Below, piece by piece: positions 32,640 to 44,724 of a stretch of 64,000 nt of DNA (position 1 is the first letter of the stretch; the number at the start of each line of letters is the position of its first letter). The position numbers and the translations under genes are program-made. The stretch covers positions 9,108,501 through 9,172,500 of the forward strand of contig BSBN01000334.1 of the NCBI GenBank assembly GCA_027924645.1, read 5' to 3'. Origin of the DNA: Cunninghamia lanceolata (taxonomy: Eukaryota; Streptophyta; Pinopsida; Cupressales; Cupressaceae). The notes below the pieces were generated by a model. The model saw only the letters and a program-made list of their open reading frames with translations, was not told the DNA's origin and did not search any database.

Positions 32640-34033
32640 TTTAAATTGTATAAGTTATGTTTCCCAACTCAGCTTCACCCTGTCCAAAATTGAGATGTGA
32701 CCACTCAACAGGAATGTAAAAGCTTCTGCCTTCTTGAGATCTGTCAGATCACTAGTTTGGGTTGTGGCCTGAGCATCAGTTATGGCTTCATGTATGGCCT
32801 CTAACTTAGGGATAATGATCCATCTAAGTTCACTCAACCTATTTATTCTATTTTTCTTCACCTTCTTTATGACTACAATAGTCTAACACTCTTGTTTTAC
32901 TATGGAAGAGGATAGAGGATCAAAACTTTGAGATAAACTTAACAGTTTATCCTCTTGCTCTTTTACTTTCTTCTCAATGTCCTTGGTCACTTTAGGCTAG
33001 GATAAACAAAATTTATATATATCTCCCCCATCTTTGAAATCATTTTCTAAGTTCTTTATTCTGATATCCATAACTCTCCTATCATTTGATATTAACCCTT
33101 TGTACCTCTAATGATCTTTTTACCAAAAATTCCTTCCGGACTTATCTTCTGCTGACTTTTCTAAGGAATCAAAATGTGTGCTAACACTATTAACTAGAGA
33201 TTTGAGATTAATAGATGAAGAGGCTGAGGGATCCTTCTAAAATGATGGAAAAATATTCTCCAATACACTGGATGCAATTTTTATAAGCTTGCAGTCTTCC
33301 ATGTGAGACTTCAGAAGCTTTTCTTTTTCCTTTGCTGAAGTAAAGGATGCTAGCTTCATGGTTTGAACCAGGGAGAGGGAGTCAAAATTGAGTAGTCCTT
33401 GAAGAAGTTCTATTTCAGCAAATTCCATCATCTCCTTGGTTAAGAATTCTTTGACTACCTCTGCTGTGTCTCTTGCTGGAGACAGAGTTTTCTCCCGTTC
33501 TGCACCCTTGCCACCATCATCTGTGGCCTTCTCTGTTGGAGTTTTCTCTTTTTCTATAGCTCTACTATTGTCATCTTCCTATTCCTTCTCCTCTACTTGT
33601 TGACTAATCTTCTCTTGTACTCTTTCTTTTTCTTTGAATCCGGAGTCTATAGCGGAAACTGGAGGAGAGATGTTTGCTTGATCATGGACCTCCTCTTCCG
33701 GATCAGAGGAATCTAAGTCCTTACCTTTTTGTTCACTTGTCTCCTTTACCTCTTCTACCACTGTCTCAGTAGATTGTTCTTCAACATATGTGGCTAAAGG
33801 ATTATCACCTAAGTCCTCTATAATAGGAATGTTGAATCTTTTGTATGCATTCTAGAGAATCTCTTCTATCTCTTTTACAACTTTGTCATTTTTTCTGAGC
33901 ATAAGCTGATTCATTCTAGCTTTGCTCCAGAACTCATCCTTACAATCTTTGAAGATCATATTCTTCTACTTAGGAGTGATTGAAGGATATAGTTGAATAG
34001 CTATCTGTTCTCAGCTCTCAAGATCATTTGCCA
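32640..34033 (-). pseudogene. Element C: accessory coiled-coil-type ORF upstream of the purine tract
   Basis: On the minus strand an ATG at 34033 (MANDLES, stop, EQIAIQLYPSITP) opens a frame that can be followed, with stops and shifts, to about 32640 (FLLSGHISILDRVKLSWET). Segments: an N-terminal part; an acidic Glu/Lys/Ser-rich low-complexity region (33480-33790, with DSSDPEEEVHDQ and KEKERVQEKISQQVEEKE); then a helical, coiled-coil-like part (LLQGLLNFDSLSLVQTMKL, 33237-33431; further pieces 32655-32861). It contains no RT, integrase or gag motif. Its place directly upstream of purine tract and LTR is that of env-like or accessory genes of plant retrotransposons. Function unknown. The remaining C interior is missing right of about 34040. 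Confidence 0.5.
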
Positions 34034-35519
34034 TAGCGTTATTCTTTCTTATTTCTAATAAAGGGAAATAATGTGTCGTTTACTAATTATAAACAATGTA
34101 ATTGTTTATAATTAGCAAAATTAATATGAAAATAATAACTAAATAAATAAATATAAACTATTATAAATTGCATCAAAAGAAATATATAGTTATTATTAAA
34201 ATAATAAAATAATAATATTATTAAGAATATTGGAAGAGAAGTTAGGGTTATCGCTTTGTATCATGTGTTCGGTTCCTAAAACGGTGGAGGAAGAAGGTTC
34301 TAGAGAATTTAGGGTTCTCTTTCTAAAGAGGGGGGGAAGAATGGATGGAAAGGAGTTTTTGGAGGAGGTGGAAGTTGCAAGTTGGGGTTTGAAAGCAACA
34401 ACAATCTGTCAGCAGTCCAGGTTCTAGTATCCTTCGATCTCTCTCTTTCTTCTTGTATATGTAAATGGTTTTAGATAGATAAACATTGCTCCCTCTGTGG
34501 TGTGTGTTTTTCCTCCTGTTTGAGCCTTCAACATTTTGGCATTCAAATCATCTTCGATCTCCAACGGTACTGTTCTACTTCATTCTAGAGCCTGTTACAG
34601 TGCTTTAACGGCCTCTGCACACTTCCCCATTCTTCTTTACTTTGATTGCAAGGAAGTCAGGAAAGATCTTCTCTTGTCAATTGATATGCTTAAAGACTTC
34701 AGTTTTTATTTTCATAGGGTTACCTATTATCTTGTATCTCGATATTTTTGTGTAGTACTTTTAATTCAATTTTATAGTTCACTTTTGTTTGAAAGTTTCT
34801 AAAACCTTTTTAGTAGGTCTGCCTAGTACGCCATTAGAAATAATGTCAGTTAGTGTTAGTCATTCTTTTCCATATTGATGCCATGCCTTTATCATAATCT
34901 AGTTTCTCAATGCATTTTTACTAGACTGTGATGAGGATTACATTCTAGCTATGCGACTATCATAATCTATATTTTCCACGCACCTCATGGCTGTTATGAG
35001 GATGGCATTCCATTTTTTGTAATGGCTGTAATGAGGATTGTATTCTACTATTTTGTTTTATTTTAGGATAGGTGAACTAAATTAATGCCATAACAAATTA
35101 TATCTCTAGTATTTAGTGGACATTAAAATCTAAACTTAGTCAATTTAAATTAACTCGCCTCTGTAAAGGGTGCCCAGTAGGAATTTCCACTTTGAAAGGA
35201 ACAACTCATATTAAATGTTCGTAATTAAGGTTTGTTAGAAAATTAATATCACCAGTAGCTATAGATGTAGTTTAATATTTATTTTAGCTATAATATACAA
35301 CTAAAAGTGTATAAGGACCGTATCGTATGGCAGAAGGGATTTTGAACAAACTGTCAAAATTTATATAGGATTATTTGTATATTAAGTTTTTTCATAATCT
35401 ACTTATATTAAAGCATGTCTTAGTATTTTAAGGGCACTATTGAATAGATAACTGTCATTAATAACAGTAACAATTTAACTTTGTTTTGGATGAAAATAAT
35501 TACTATCCAATGATTCATG

Positions 35520-35561
<42 letters not shown>

Positions 35562-35562
35562 G

Positions 35563-35594
<32 letters not shown>

Positions 35595-38231
35595 GATTAT
35601 TACTTACCATAGTAGTTGAGTAAATAGATGCATTAATCATTTAGTAATGTAAAATAATGTTACCGGTAAAATCATTGAGTAAGTTAAATTATGAGGGTAT
35701 GGAGTTATAAAATATGTATCTTGAATTGAATTAACAATTAAAAGTAGTTATGAAATGAATTGATAATTGTGTAGATCATTTGAATTATCTATACTTTGAA
35801 AAAGAATTAAATAAAGAAAATTAGCTTATATATATAACATTTCTTTAATATGTTTAAATGGAATTTAGTGTGTTTAGAATTGCTAGTAAATAAAGAAATA
35901 CATATAAATATTGTTTTTAGGATTAAGATTTAAATTTAATTTTCTATTGTTTGAATTAAAAATTTTATGACTCATAGTAAGGATGTCTTTTGTGTTGATT
36001 AGTTTGTATTAAAAGAATGGTAATAATATTATAACTTGAGGGTAAATGTAGTGTGGGGAATAATGAATTACAAGCATTAGGTTAAGATGGAATTTATGTC
36101 TTGTTTTAGAGTAATAATTAGCACTATTGTTGTGAATGAGATGTAAATTGACTATAGAAGGTATGATGGTTATGTAGAGTAATTAAAGTTGTTTCTTTTT
36201 ATTTTTAAGTTAAATATGTTATTAGGAGATTTAGGGTTTTTATATGTTTATAAAATAAATAGGAACCCTCAATTTTATCCTCAAGAATTGAATTTAAATT
36301 ACATTGTAATTATTTAATTAACTTGATTTATAAAAATGACAAATAGTGGTTTACTTTAGATATGTTAATGATATATAAATATATTTGCATCTTTATAAAT
36401 CAATTAAATAATTATTTTAATAAATAATTACATGTAGTTAACATTTATTGTAATTATAGATTTATTCCTTAATAAGAATACAATCAAATGATAAGCTATA
36501 TTTTAATGTTAATATACTATTGTAATAACTTAGTCAATTGCAATATGCTATAGTGGATTAGTTTTAAAGAAGGCATAATTTAATTATAAGTGTGTTGATA
36601 TTGAGAAAATGTAAATTGTAGTAATAGGTTCAGTAAAATCAATTTGTGGGTCATGAACAAGTTCATATAGTTTTTTTGATTTTGTATCTACATGTATGGT
36701 TAGTTTCCCCAGAGGCATAGAATGGGATGTCTTGAGATCATGATGTTTTAAGAAGCATGTTTTTTCTAGTTATGTATGAATTAAAAGACAATGTGAATGA
36801 TAAATGTATTTCTCTGTGCATGCATTGTTGTACATTTAGTTGTATTTGTCTTGTATCGAGCTTTGTGGTGAGTTGTGGAATGCGGAGACATGGAAATCAT
36901 AAAGATGTAATGAATATGTGTTGTTATGGGCAATGGTTTAGGAGTTCAGCCCTTATGATTATGTTTTGAGGGTTAATGCCTCACATTATTATATATACAT
37001 GTGGATATGAGGATAATTGTTATGCAAGATGGTTAATGCCTTACATGGGTCATGTATCCTCATTGTCATGATGATGTTTGTTATGCTTGTTGAGTGGGGT
37101 TTTCTAGTTGCAGGTAGGGGAGTGGCTCTCAATGGGAACTGAAGCCCAAAGTGGTGTCCAGGACAACCCATGTGGGAGTTGGATAACTCATTGATAACCT
37201 AAATAATGAATTAGGAGGGGTTGGGTAGTTAATCACACTAAATAAAGATAAGTGGATGCTTCACTCATGGCTCGAGTGCTCGTTTACGCTTGAGATGAGA
37301 TGAGAAGGCCTAGAATCGCAAGATCAACTACCTTGTCCTCATGAAATGTATGTTGATTCTGCATGAGCGTTGTATGGGGGCCAGGAGTTGGGAGAGGCTA
37401 CTAGGACAACCCAAGATGGGGGCTGGGGCCTAGGAAGGCTTACCAAGACAACCCATGACAAGCCATGTGATGACACTCCTTCCTACTATAGCCTAGCAGT
37501 CCCTAGTTGTACTCTCCCCATTTGTTATGTGTTTGCCTTTGGAAGTGATGTTGAGTTGTTTATGATATTGACTCAGGTTGTTAGAGTCATGTATTGTCTT
37601 TGTTCTTATAGTTTTCTATCTACTTGACTATATGTTGTAGTGGGAACCTTATGTTAACACCTAGCTTGGGGGGTGGACCTCAGGGTTCCACATGGTCGGG
37701 TGGAAGAGCTTTTATCCATTGGTTTTCCCTTACCGATGTTCATGTGCGAGGATGATATATCTTGTGTATCAGGCATCAGATCTTGTACTAGTTATGAAGG
37801 AAGTGATTTATATTCATGTACTAGCCTTGTGTATCAATTGTATCACATTGTATATATTCAGATGTAATCAGGATAGTGATAATGTAAACTACATAATGAT
37901 GTACTCCTATGTATAGACTTTTGAATATGTACATGTAATCTTGATCAAGTTGATTATCTAACTGATGTCATGAAATGGAGATGTATATGTGTATTCATTA
38001 GTGCAATAGATTTAGAATGATCTGCTGATGTTAGTTAATGATGTATGCTAGATTATGTTAATTGATTTGTCAAGTAATGCAACCATGGAACCTTAGAGGA
38101 CAAGTTGTTAGTTTAATGATGTGTATTGATTTGTTAAACATTACTTTGTTATCTTATAAAAAAAAAAAATTATTCTGCATTACATAGCATAGATGTGTTG
38201 TTCTCTAAGGTGTTCATTGTAGGGTGTTACA
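34034..38231. repeat. AT-rich, LTR-like stretch without genes
   Basis: 4.2 kb with no convincing protein. 34034-34210 is AT-rich junction sequence. 34215-34560 has a leader-like look (AG-rich, TTAGGGTT strings). 35100-36650 is very AT-rich and includes a trinucleotide microsatellite. 36990-37520 shows LTR-like G-rich text (GTTGCAGGTAGGGGAGTGG, two GACAACCCA repeats at about 37160 and 37400-37450). The right end GGTGTTACA at 38223-38231 resembles the TGTTACA ends of element K. It may be one long LTR (4-5 kb), but no left boundary or duplicate was found. Confidence 0.4.
35520..35607. repeat. (ATT)n microsatellite
   Basis: About 28 tandem ATT/TTA units with two ATG interruptions, in a strongly AT-rich context. 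Confidence 0.95.
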
Positions 38232-39249
38232 CAAGTCTAGTTCTAAAAACACATCTAGTCCCATAGTCAATCGCATCCTCCAAAACATGAACTACAAAGG
38301 TAAAGTCCTAGGTCTTTATGAACAAGGTATTTTGGAGCCAAACCATGTCAAAGTTCCTCCATGCTCATATGACCTTGGATACACACTCCAAGGTAAACAA
38401 GGCTAAGATGTTGGTAATCCCTTCATGCATCCTAAACCTACTACTTTCCATCACACCCCCTATCATCTACCCAAAACATATGTAGTCATTCCACCTCCAT
38501 TATCCTATAAATGTCAAAAGCATGTGACCATACACCTTTCACCATCCACTTTTCCTCCACTTTTACCAACTCCAAATATCCCTCCATCCACCTTTCCTCC
38601 ATTGCTTCCAACATCTAACATACCTATCATTCATAAGGATCCTTACATCACTAATCATGACCAACAAATGCACACATTGCCTAAGAATAAAGCTTTCAAT
38701 CATTCCATCCACTCCACCCACCCCATATGATTCAAAATAAAAAATTTTGATGCCTCTAATTATAAAGAAAACAATCCTACCAAAAATCCTAAAGGTCTTC
38801 TTACCTTAGGACACAAAGAATCAAACTCAAGGCAAAGCTCATCTAAGCAGCCATCTAAACCCTTACCTCCAAATGCAAAGCCCAAAAGAAAAATGGTTTG
38901 GGTTCCTAAGAAAATAGCTAGCAAGTCAAATGAGACATCCTCATCCGCATCTCAAGAATCCCAACCACCTATATCCATCCAAGAGCCAATTTCCATCCAA
39001 AACGTCCATTCCCTTCAAAAATCCCACAAGCAAAACAAAAGCACTAAAAATACTAAATCTATGTGCGTTCCTAAATCATTTCATCAACCATCTCCTAAGA
39101 AAACATCCCCATTACTTCCAACACCACCATACAATCAAAAGCTTCAATGTTTATCATGGTGTGTGCAGCCGTTGGTCATGGTTCCCTTCCACTCTGCAGC
39201 ACCTCCACATAACTACATCTTCCCATCCTTCATCCATTATCCTACATAG
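38224..39249 (+). pseudogene. Element G: G-patch-like, proline-rich ORF
   Basis: One frame spans 38224-39249 with only two stops (about 38404 and 38728). The first part, ILQNMNYKGKVLGLYEQGIL then SYDLGYTLQGKQG, has the spacing of a retroelement G-patch (aromatic, G/L-G, G-I, then a second G-Y unit) with some Gly lost. A Pro/Thr/His-rich spacer follows (LSPSTFPPLLPTPNIPPSTF, an internal repeat) and then a basic tail KMVWVPKKIASK and Ser/Gln-rich sequence. G-patches bind RNA and occur in some plant retroelement polyproteins. No RT, protease or integrase is present downstream. It may be the gag-like remnant of a large non-autonomous element ending in the LTR at 43066. Assignment is tentative. 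Confidence 0.4.
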
Positions 39250-40149
39250 CTCCCCCATGCTATCCCTATGGTCCATGCTTTGGCATAAACTTTTCATCCA
39301 TCTTCATTCCAGGGTCAGTGTAAGAAGTTGGGTCCACTTTTTGGCCAAAAACTGGAAGTGTTTTCCCTGATTTTCAGAATTCATCACATTTGACCTGAAC
39401 ATTTGAGGCACTTAAAGATTGAATCTTAAAAAAATTAGTAATATGAAATGTAGTACTCAGAGTCTAGTTTTCAAATATGTAATTTATTTTAATATCCAGA
39501 TGACACAAATTGATTTTCAATAGGCATTTCTAAAATCCACTGTTTAAAAGTCACTTTTTTTACCATACCATCCATGTGTACGGCCAACATAATTTGACCT
39601 AAATAAAAGTATTTTTATAAATCCTTTTGGGAAAAGATGTGTAGTACAGTGAAGTTTGATAAGGATATTTTTTTATAATTTTTTTCTAAATATTTTTTTT
39701 ATTAATTTTTTATTGGCCCTAATTGTTGTTTTCAAAACCCCTCATGTACGGCCAACATAATTTGAGAAAAACTAATCATAAAATAATTTTTTTGTCATTG
39801 TGTAAAGAATGATGTGTAGATTGATGACATATAATTTTTTTTTTCAAACAACTTTAAATATTAAAAGTTATTAAAAAATTATAAACATTTGTCATTTCAC
39901 ATTTTTGGACCAGTTTTCTCATAAATTAAATAATAAATAGAAAAATAAGTCCAATAAAAAAAATTACATATTTGAAAACTAGACACTGTCATCTATAATG
40001 GGTTTTAATTTCATAAAAAAATATAGAAAAAAAATATCATCAGCCATATAGGTAAACTCAGTCTTTTCTCTTGTTCTATACTTAGAAAAAAACTTGCAAA
40101 TCCAAGGCAGGGACTAGCTTACCATGCCTTTCCCAAGCCTAAGATTTTA

Positions 40150-40335
40150 GGAACAGGTACCTATTCTAAAATATGTACCCATTTTAAAATGGGTGCCCAT
40201 TCCTTTTGTGTGGAAAAAAAAAGCGTGCATGATTTTTTTCAAATTTGATTATCCATATACAAATGGGTACCCATTTAGGATTGGGCACCCGTTCCTAAAC
40301 GGGTACCCATTTCTTTTAAAATGGGTACTCGTTTC
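40150..40335. repeat. Cluster of GGTACC-centred near-palindromes
   Basis: Seven or so related units: GGAACAGGTACCTATT (40150), ATATGTACCCATTT (40171), AAATGGGTGCCCATTCC (about 40187), the perfect 16-bp palindrome AAATGGGTACCCATTT (40261-40276), ATTGGGCACCCGTT (about 40280), AAACGGGTACCCATTT (about 40297) and AAATGGGTACTCGTTT (about 40319). Adjacent units could also pair with each other into larger hairpins. Confidence 0.8.
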
Positions 40336-40628
40336 TGTCAGGATTCCTTTTTTTCCCGTGACTTCCCCTCTATGTGGACCCATCTTCTTGAACTTACCCT
40401 CCATAAGTCTGACATAATCCACATCATAATCCCCTATCCTTCCATGCATAAGCCTTCCATAATCCACATCATAATCTACTATCCACCTAATCTATCTCCC
40501 ATCCATGCAATCCCTTACCAACATCTATGAGCATAATGACATGGTACATGTGAAGACATCATCTATCTCTAATGGGACATTATCACCTCTCATAGCACTA
40601 GACACTTGAGTCCCTCCTATCCATTATC

Positions 40629-40811
40629 ATGGTGAAAACCTGGCAAACAGGTGCCATGTGTAATTGTCATCCCATCTAAAATAAAAATAAAAATTAAAAA
40701 TTAAAAAAAAAATTAAAGAGAAATCCCTTCATCCAATGGTGAAAACCTGGTAAACAGGTGCCTTGGATAAGTACCATGATGGAAACCTGGCAAACAGGCA
40801 TCATGTGTAGG
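40629..40811. repeat. Threefold direct repeat of about 35 bp
   Basis: Units at 40629-40663, 40736-40768 and 40775-40811 share GAAACCTGG(C/T)AAACAGG flanked by CATG-type ends. The first two are separated by an A-rich spacer. Confidence 0.85.
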
Positions 40812-41909
40812 TTGATCTTTTATGTCACTTACACTTGGGGGCACATTGTCTCATCCAACCTATCCATTCCCAAACTATCTACCCCATTATATCATTTACC
40901 ATCCTACCATCCTTAGCCATTACATAAACATGCCTATCCAATTGAGTCCATTCATCCCCCCTTCTGTCTTTTGATTTTGATGAAGACATGGGGGTAAAAT
41001 GTTGAAACATGTTTGGATATTTCTTGACATACCTTCTTTCCAAACCAAGTCCTATCCATTGACCATTTATCCATCCCATTTAAACCAATCCATCATGTCA
41101 TCCTATCATCATAAGCACCATGTAAAATCCAATCTTATAATCCCTTGGTCATGAACTTTGTCCTACAAAGAATCCTAAGCATTACCACCTAGAATGGGGC
41201 AAGTTCTTCCTATGCAACATAGCCTTTTGGAGATCATATCCTAGCTCCTTTATGATCCATCCAGTATGGCATATCCTTATCACAAGCTTTCTGTCTTATA
41301 GCTTATCCCCATCTATCTATCATGAGCTTTCCCTTTTATGGCCTATATCTTTAGCCACCCATTTATCATGAGCCTTTCATCCCATTTACTATGAGCCCGT
41401 CCTTTTATCCATCCCTTGCACCTAGACTTGGTTTCCTCCCTTTTCATTGGTATCTAGCACAAGGGCTACCCAAAATTGTAAATCCATTGACATCCCAAAA
41501 CTTTCAAAAACACAAAAAAAATCAAAACATGCCAAAAAATAACACCAAAAAAATCAAAATATGTTAAAAAATCCTAAAAAATCAAATATCCAACAAAAAA
41601 AATCCAAGCAATAAAACCAATCATATCATCCAAAATAGTTCACTCCATCAACATTCAATCAAAATCAAATCATCATCCTCATCAATTCTTCCTCTCAATA
41701 ACATTCATTCAATCAATCACTTCTTCCAATCATATCAATCGAATCAATCTAAGCAATGATCTTAAATCCAAGTTACATTAATTCATATCAAGCAAGCCAA
41801 TCAATCAAGGAACCTTATCCAATCAAATCAATAGGTTTTGATCCTAATCTTGTCATGAGCCCAATCAATCATCATCAATCATCATCAATGGGATATAGCA
41901 TTCCCACAT

Positions 41910-42520
41910 CCTTGTGTTGATCTAGGGATATAGCTTTCCCCACAATGACAACACTATCATCATCAATCAAACAATCAATCAATTATTGGTTTATGACTTG
42001 ACAAGGGCAATACCTTGTTTGTTTTACATCCTTTGAGCATACTGAGAACACTTGCTTATGCTTAGATTGAGTGGACACTCTAATCATCACACCATCACTA
42101 TCATCATTCCAAACAATCCAATCATCAAAACAATCAACCCAGCAATAGCAAACATCATTGAAATCATAGCACATTAATCCAACCATCAAATCAATTCATC
42201 AAACCAAATCAATATAATCCATTCATCAAATCAAATCAATCCAAAGAATCAAAGAAATTATCCAAATGCAAGTCAATCCTTAAAGCCATACCAATCAAGT
42301 TAATCAATCAAGCCAAGTTATCCAAGCACAATCAATGGTCTTGATCCTAGCCTTGTTGTAAGCCAAATCAATCAACCAACCAGCCAACCAACTCAGCAAA
42401 TAACCTTGTGTTGATCTAGGGATATAGCTTTCCCTACCATGACAACACTCTCAACAAAATAATCAATCAGCAATTAATCATCGATTTACAGCTTGATAGG
42501 GGCAATACCTTGTTTGTTTT
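41910..42520. repeat. Duplicated 116-bp segment (41910-42025 and 42404-42520)
   Basis: Both copies begin CCTTGTGTTGATCTAGGGAT, run through a CAATCAATC-rich middle, and end GGGCAATACCTTGTTTGTTT. They differ at scattered sites. The spacer and flanks are also AATC/CATC rich. Confidence 0.8.
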
Positions 42521-43051
42521 TTAATCATTTGTGCATGCTTCCTTGTGTGTGTTATCATTTTATCTTACATTTGTTTCACATCGGTAACTTTCTAGCTAAT
42601 AATCATATCTTGTGTGTGTTGGAATAGCTTTTTGCATTACCTTTGCATCTAAGGTCACATCATACCTTTTGTGCATTAGGACTTTAATGCTCTAAGTTTA
42701 CTTCCTCATACATTAGGCAAGGTTGTATTATGCTGGGACACAAGACACATTGTCACCCTGGTTCTTATACCTTGGTGCATGATGTCTAGTGCTATATCAA
42801 ACATCACGGTTGCTCACATTCATTGCAGCATAACGCATCATCATTTCTTCTATCCATTTCCTTATCTTTCTTTCTTAGCCAAGCCATTTCTTTTCGAGAG
42901 CCTACCCATGTTTGTCCAACCTGTATATCCTCTCGAGGGGGCATCCTCATCCCATTCCATCATCATCATTATTCCTTTTCCTATATCCATACCTTAACTT
43001 CTTTGAAATGATGTTACTTGACATAAAGCTCATCATCTCGAACATCATCTC

Positions 43052-43065
43052 AAAGAGGGGCAAAA
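43052..43065 (+). promoter_or_regulatory. Polypurine tract of element G
   Basis: AAAGAGGGGCAAAA directly before TGTAGACACCC, the first bases of the LTR. It identifies 43066 as the start of a 3' LTR on the plus strand. Confidence 0.75.
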
Positions 43066-43988
43066 TGTAGACACCCAAAATTGTCCCAACTTTGTCCATG
43101 TCTTGCAACACCTTGTTAAAAATATTATCCTAGACATCATGTAGCATTTTGTCCTAAATCCCACTCTTAATCCCACTTATCCCATAAAGCCAATTAATTA
43201 AATAAATTTTATTTATTTAATTAATTTCTACATCATATCCCAATCCATTTCTAATCCCACTATCCAATTATTTAAATAAATCTAATTTATTTAATTAATA
43301 TCCAACTCAGATCCCAACTAATTCAAATAAAATATTTGAATTAAGTCCTCACTTCTCATCACATTTCAACACTTGTCCATCTCTCAATTAAATCATGTGT
43401 TGTAATACAACTTTTATCTAAAATCCTTCACATGCACAACTAATGGGACCTAATTTTTGTATTTATCTACACAAGCACACCTAAGCCTTATCTTACCTTG
43501 CCACATATCAAATGACTACAATTTTTTAATGTGCAAGGAAACCTAACTTAATCCTATCCATCCATTTCATCTAAAGCCCTAATTAATCCTAGCCATCCAT
43601 TTGAACCAAGCCAAGCCTATAAATCAAGCCATCTACAAGCCATTAGGAGGAAGCATCTATTCTTCTAGTATCCAAATTTTGTCAAAATCACTCTTGATTC
43701 TATCAAATTCATCTCCATCTATTGTCATTCATCTATCATCCTCATATCATCGTTATGCTGCAGAAGTGAGCACCCAACATTCCTCCAACAATCATCCTTC
43801 AAAATCTTGCATGCTCATGCGAGGTGAAGAAGAGCAATGGAGATAAATCGAGCATAGCATGGAGATTAGTTTGTATTTACATTTGTTATTTTGATTTTCA
43901 TGTTGTCTTGTGCTTCATTGTGCATTGTTAGGGTTTTATCATTGTTGATTATACATTTACCCTGATTTGTAATTTTACCCTAACTATA
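43066..43988 (+). repeat. Element G 3' LTR
   Basis: Starts TGTAGACACCC after the purine tract. The end near 43988 is set by comparison with the inverted copy at 54445-55423 (element F), where similarity stops at ACCCTAACTA. The terminal CA seems to have become TA. It contains two hairpin units rich in AATTAATTAAATAAA. No TATA is obvious. Confidence 0.8.
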
Positions 43989-44724
43989 GTAGTGACTAAG
44001 CATCATATTAGTGAGGTTACAAATCTAGGTTGTGAAAAACTATGTAACCAAGATAATAGACAAATAATTAGCACCCTAGATCCTATCTACCTTGTGAAAA
44101 CAACCATACCTCCATATATGTTGAACAAACAAATACATCACTATCTACACTGACATACATTAGGCAAGGATGCCAAAACACTTGAAGTGCCACAAGCGTC
44201 ATGCGTAAAGTAAATTTGTATCAGTGCATACTAAAACACAACATTTATTAGACTATTACTTGTGACATAACAAGGTTTCTAACCTTAGATTATCAAGCAC
44301 ATTGATAATTAAATCATGCATTCAAATTATGAACCATCATATGCATCAAGTTGTCAAGCATATTTTCCTATCACTCAAGTAGCTTCTAGAACTTATCTTA
44401 CTAAAATTACATGTATCAGAGATATGTAGAATAAATATAATGACCTCTCTCAATTGCAAAAGGAAGCTCACTTAAGGAAAATTATAAGTATTATTAGTTC
44501 TCAAATGCTTTCAAAAACCCAAGAATTCATGACTACTTAGCTAACTAGCTTGCAGTAGAAGAAACAACATCCAAATACCTATTGTGCCAAACAAGTCTCA
44601 TCTCCCTAGGAAGGGTTGGTACCATATTATCCTAATGTTATAGGGTGAGAAGAGGGTATATATAAATTTATGACTCTAAGGAAAGACAAGAACTCGACTT
44701 TCCTATACCAATCTTATTAGTAGG
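43989..44724. other. Unassigned interval between elements G and E
   Basis: 736 bp between two LTRs. No recognisable protein. Short Gln/Lys-rich readings at 44400-44700 are too broken to assign. It is probably the older sequence into which E and perhaps G were inserted. The bases before E (GTAGG at 44720-44724) would be E's target-site copy, but E's far end is lost. Confidence 0.4.

Larger units (their letters stand above)
39250..43051. repeat. Element G: non-coding interior with local repeats
   Basis: 3.8 kb with no supported gene. It is AT- and CA-rich, with poly-A/T runs (39650-40100), a GGTACC palindrome cluster, a threefold 35-bp repeat, and a long AATC/CATC-rich region (41600-42400) whose short open frames follow from composition. 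The right end leads into a purine tract. Typical of large non-autonomous LTR elements whose interior is untranslated. Confidence 0.5.

Noticed and set aside
34230..34802. Possible host gene (open frames of 65 and 88 codons)
   Set aside because: Frames are short, without recognisable domain, and lie in LTR-like repetitive text.
37370..37916. Overlapping frames of 60-85 codons in the LTR-like block
   Set aside because: No similarity or codon bias; several frames overlap on the same strand.
40629..40811. CRISPR-like repeat array
   Set aside because: Only three imperfect units with unequal spacers in plant repeat DNA, and no cas genes.
41983..42189. Minus-strand frame rich in Asp/Val
   Set aside because: Product of the AATC/CATC-rich low-complexity sequence.
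34034..43988. The 34-38 kb block as 5' LTR of element G
   Set aside because: G's 3' LTR begins TGTAGACACCC and shares no sequence with this block.
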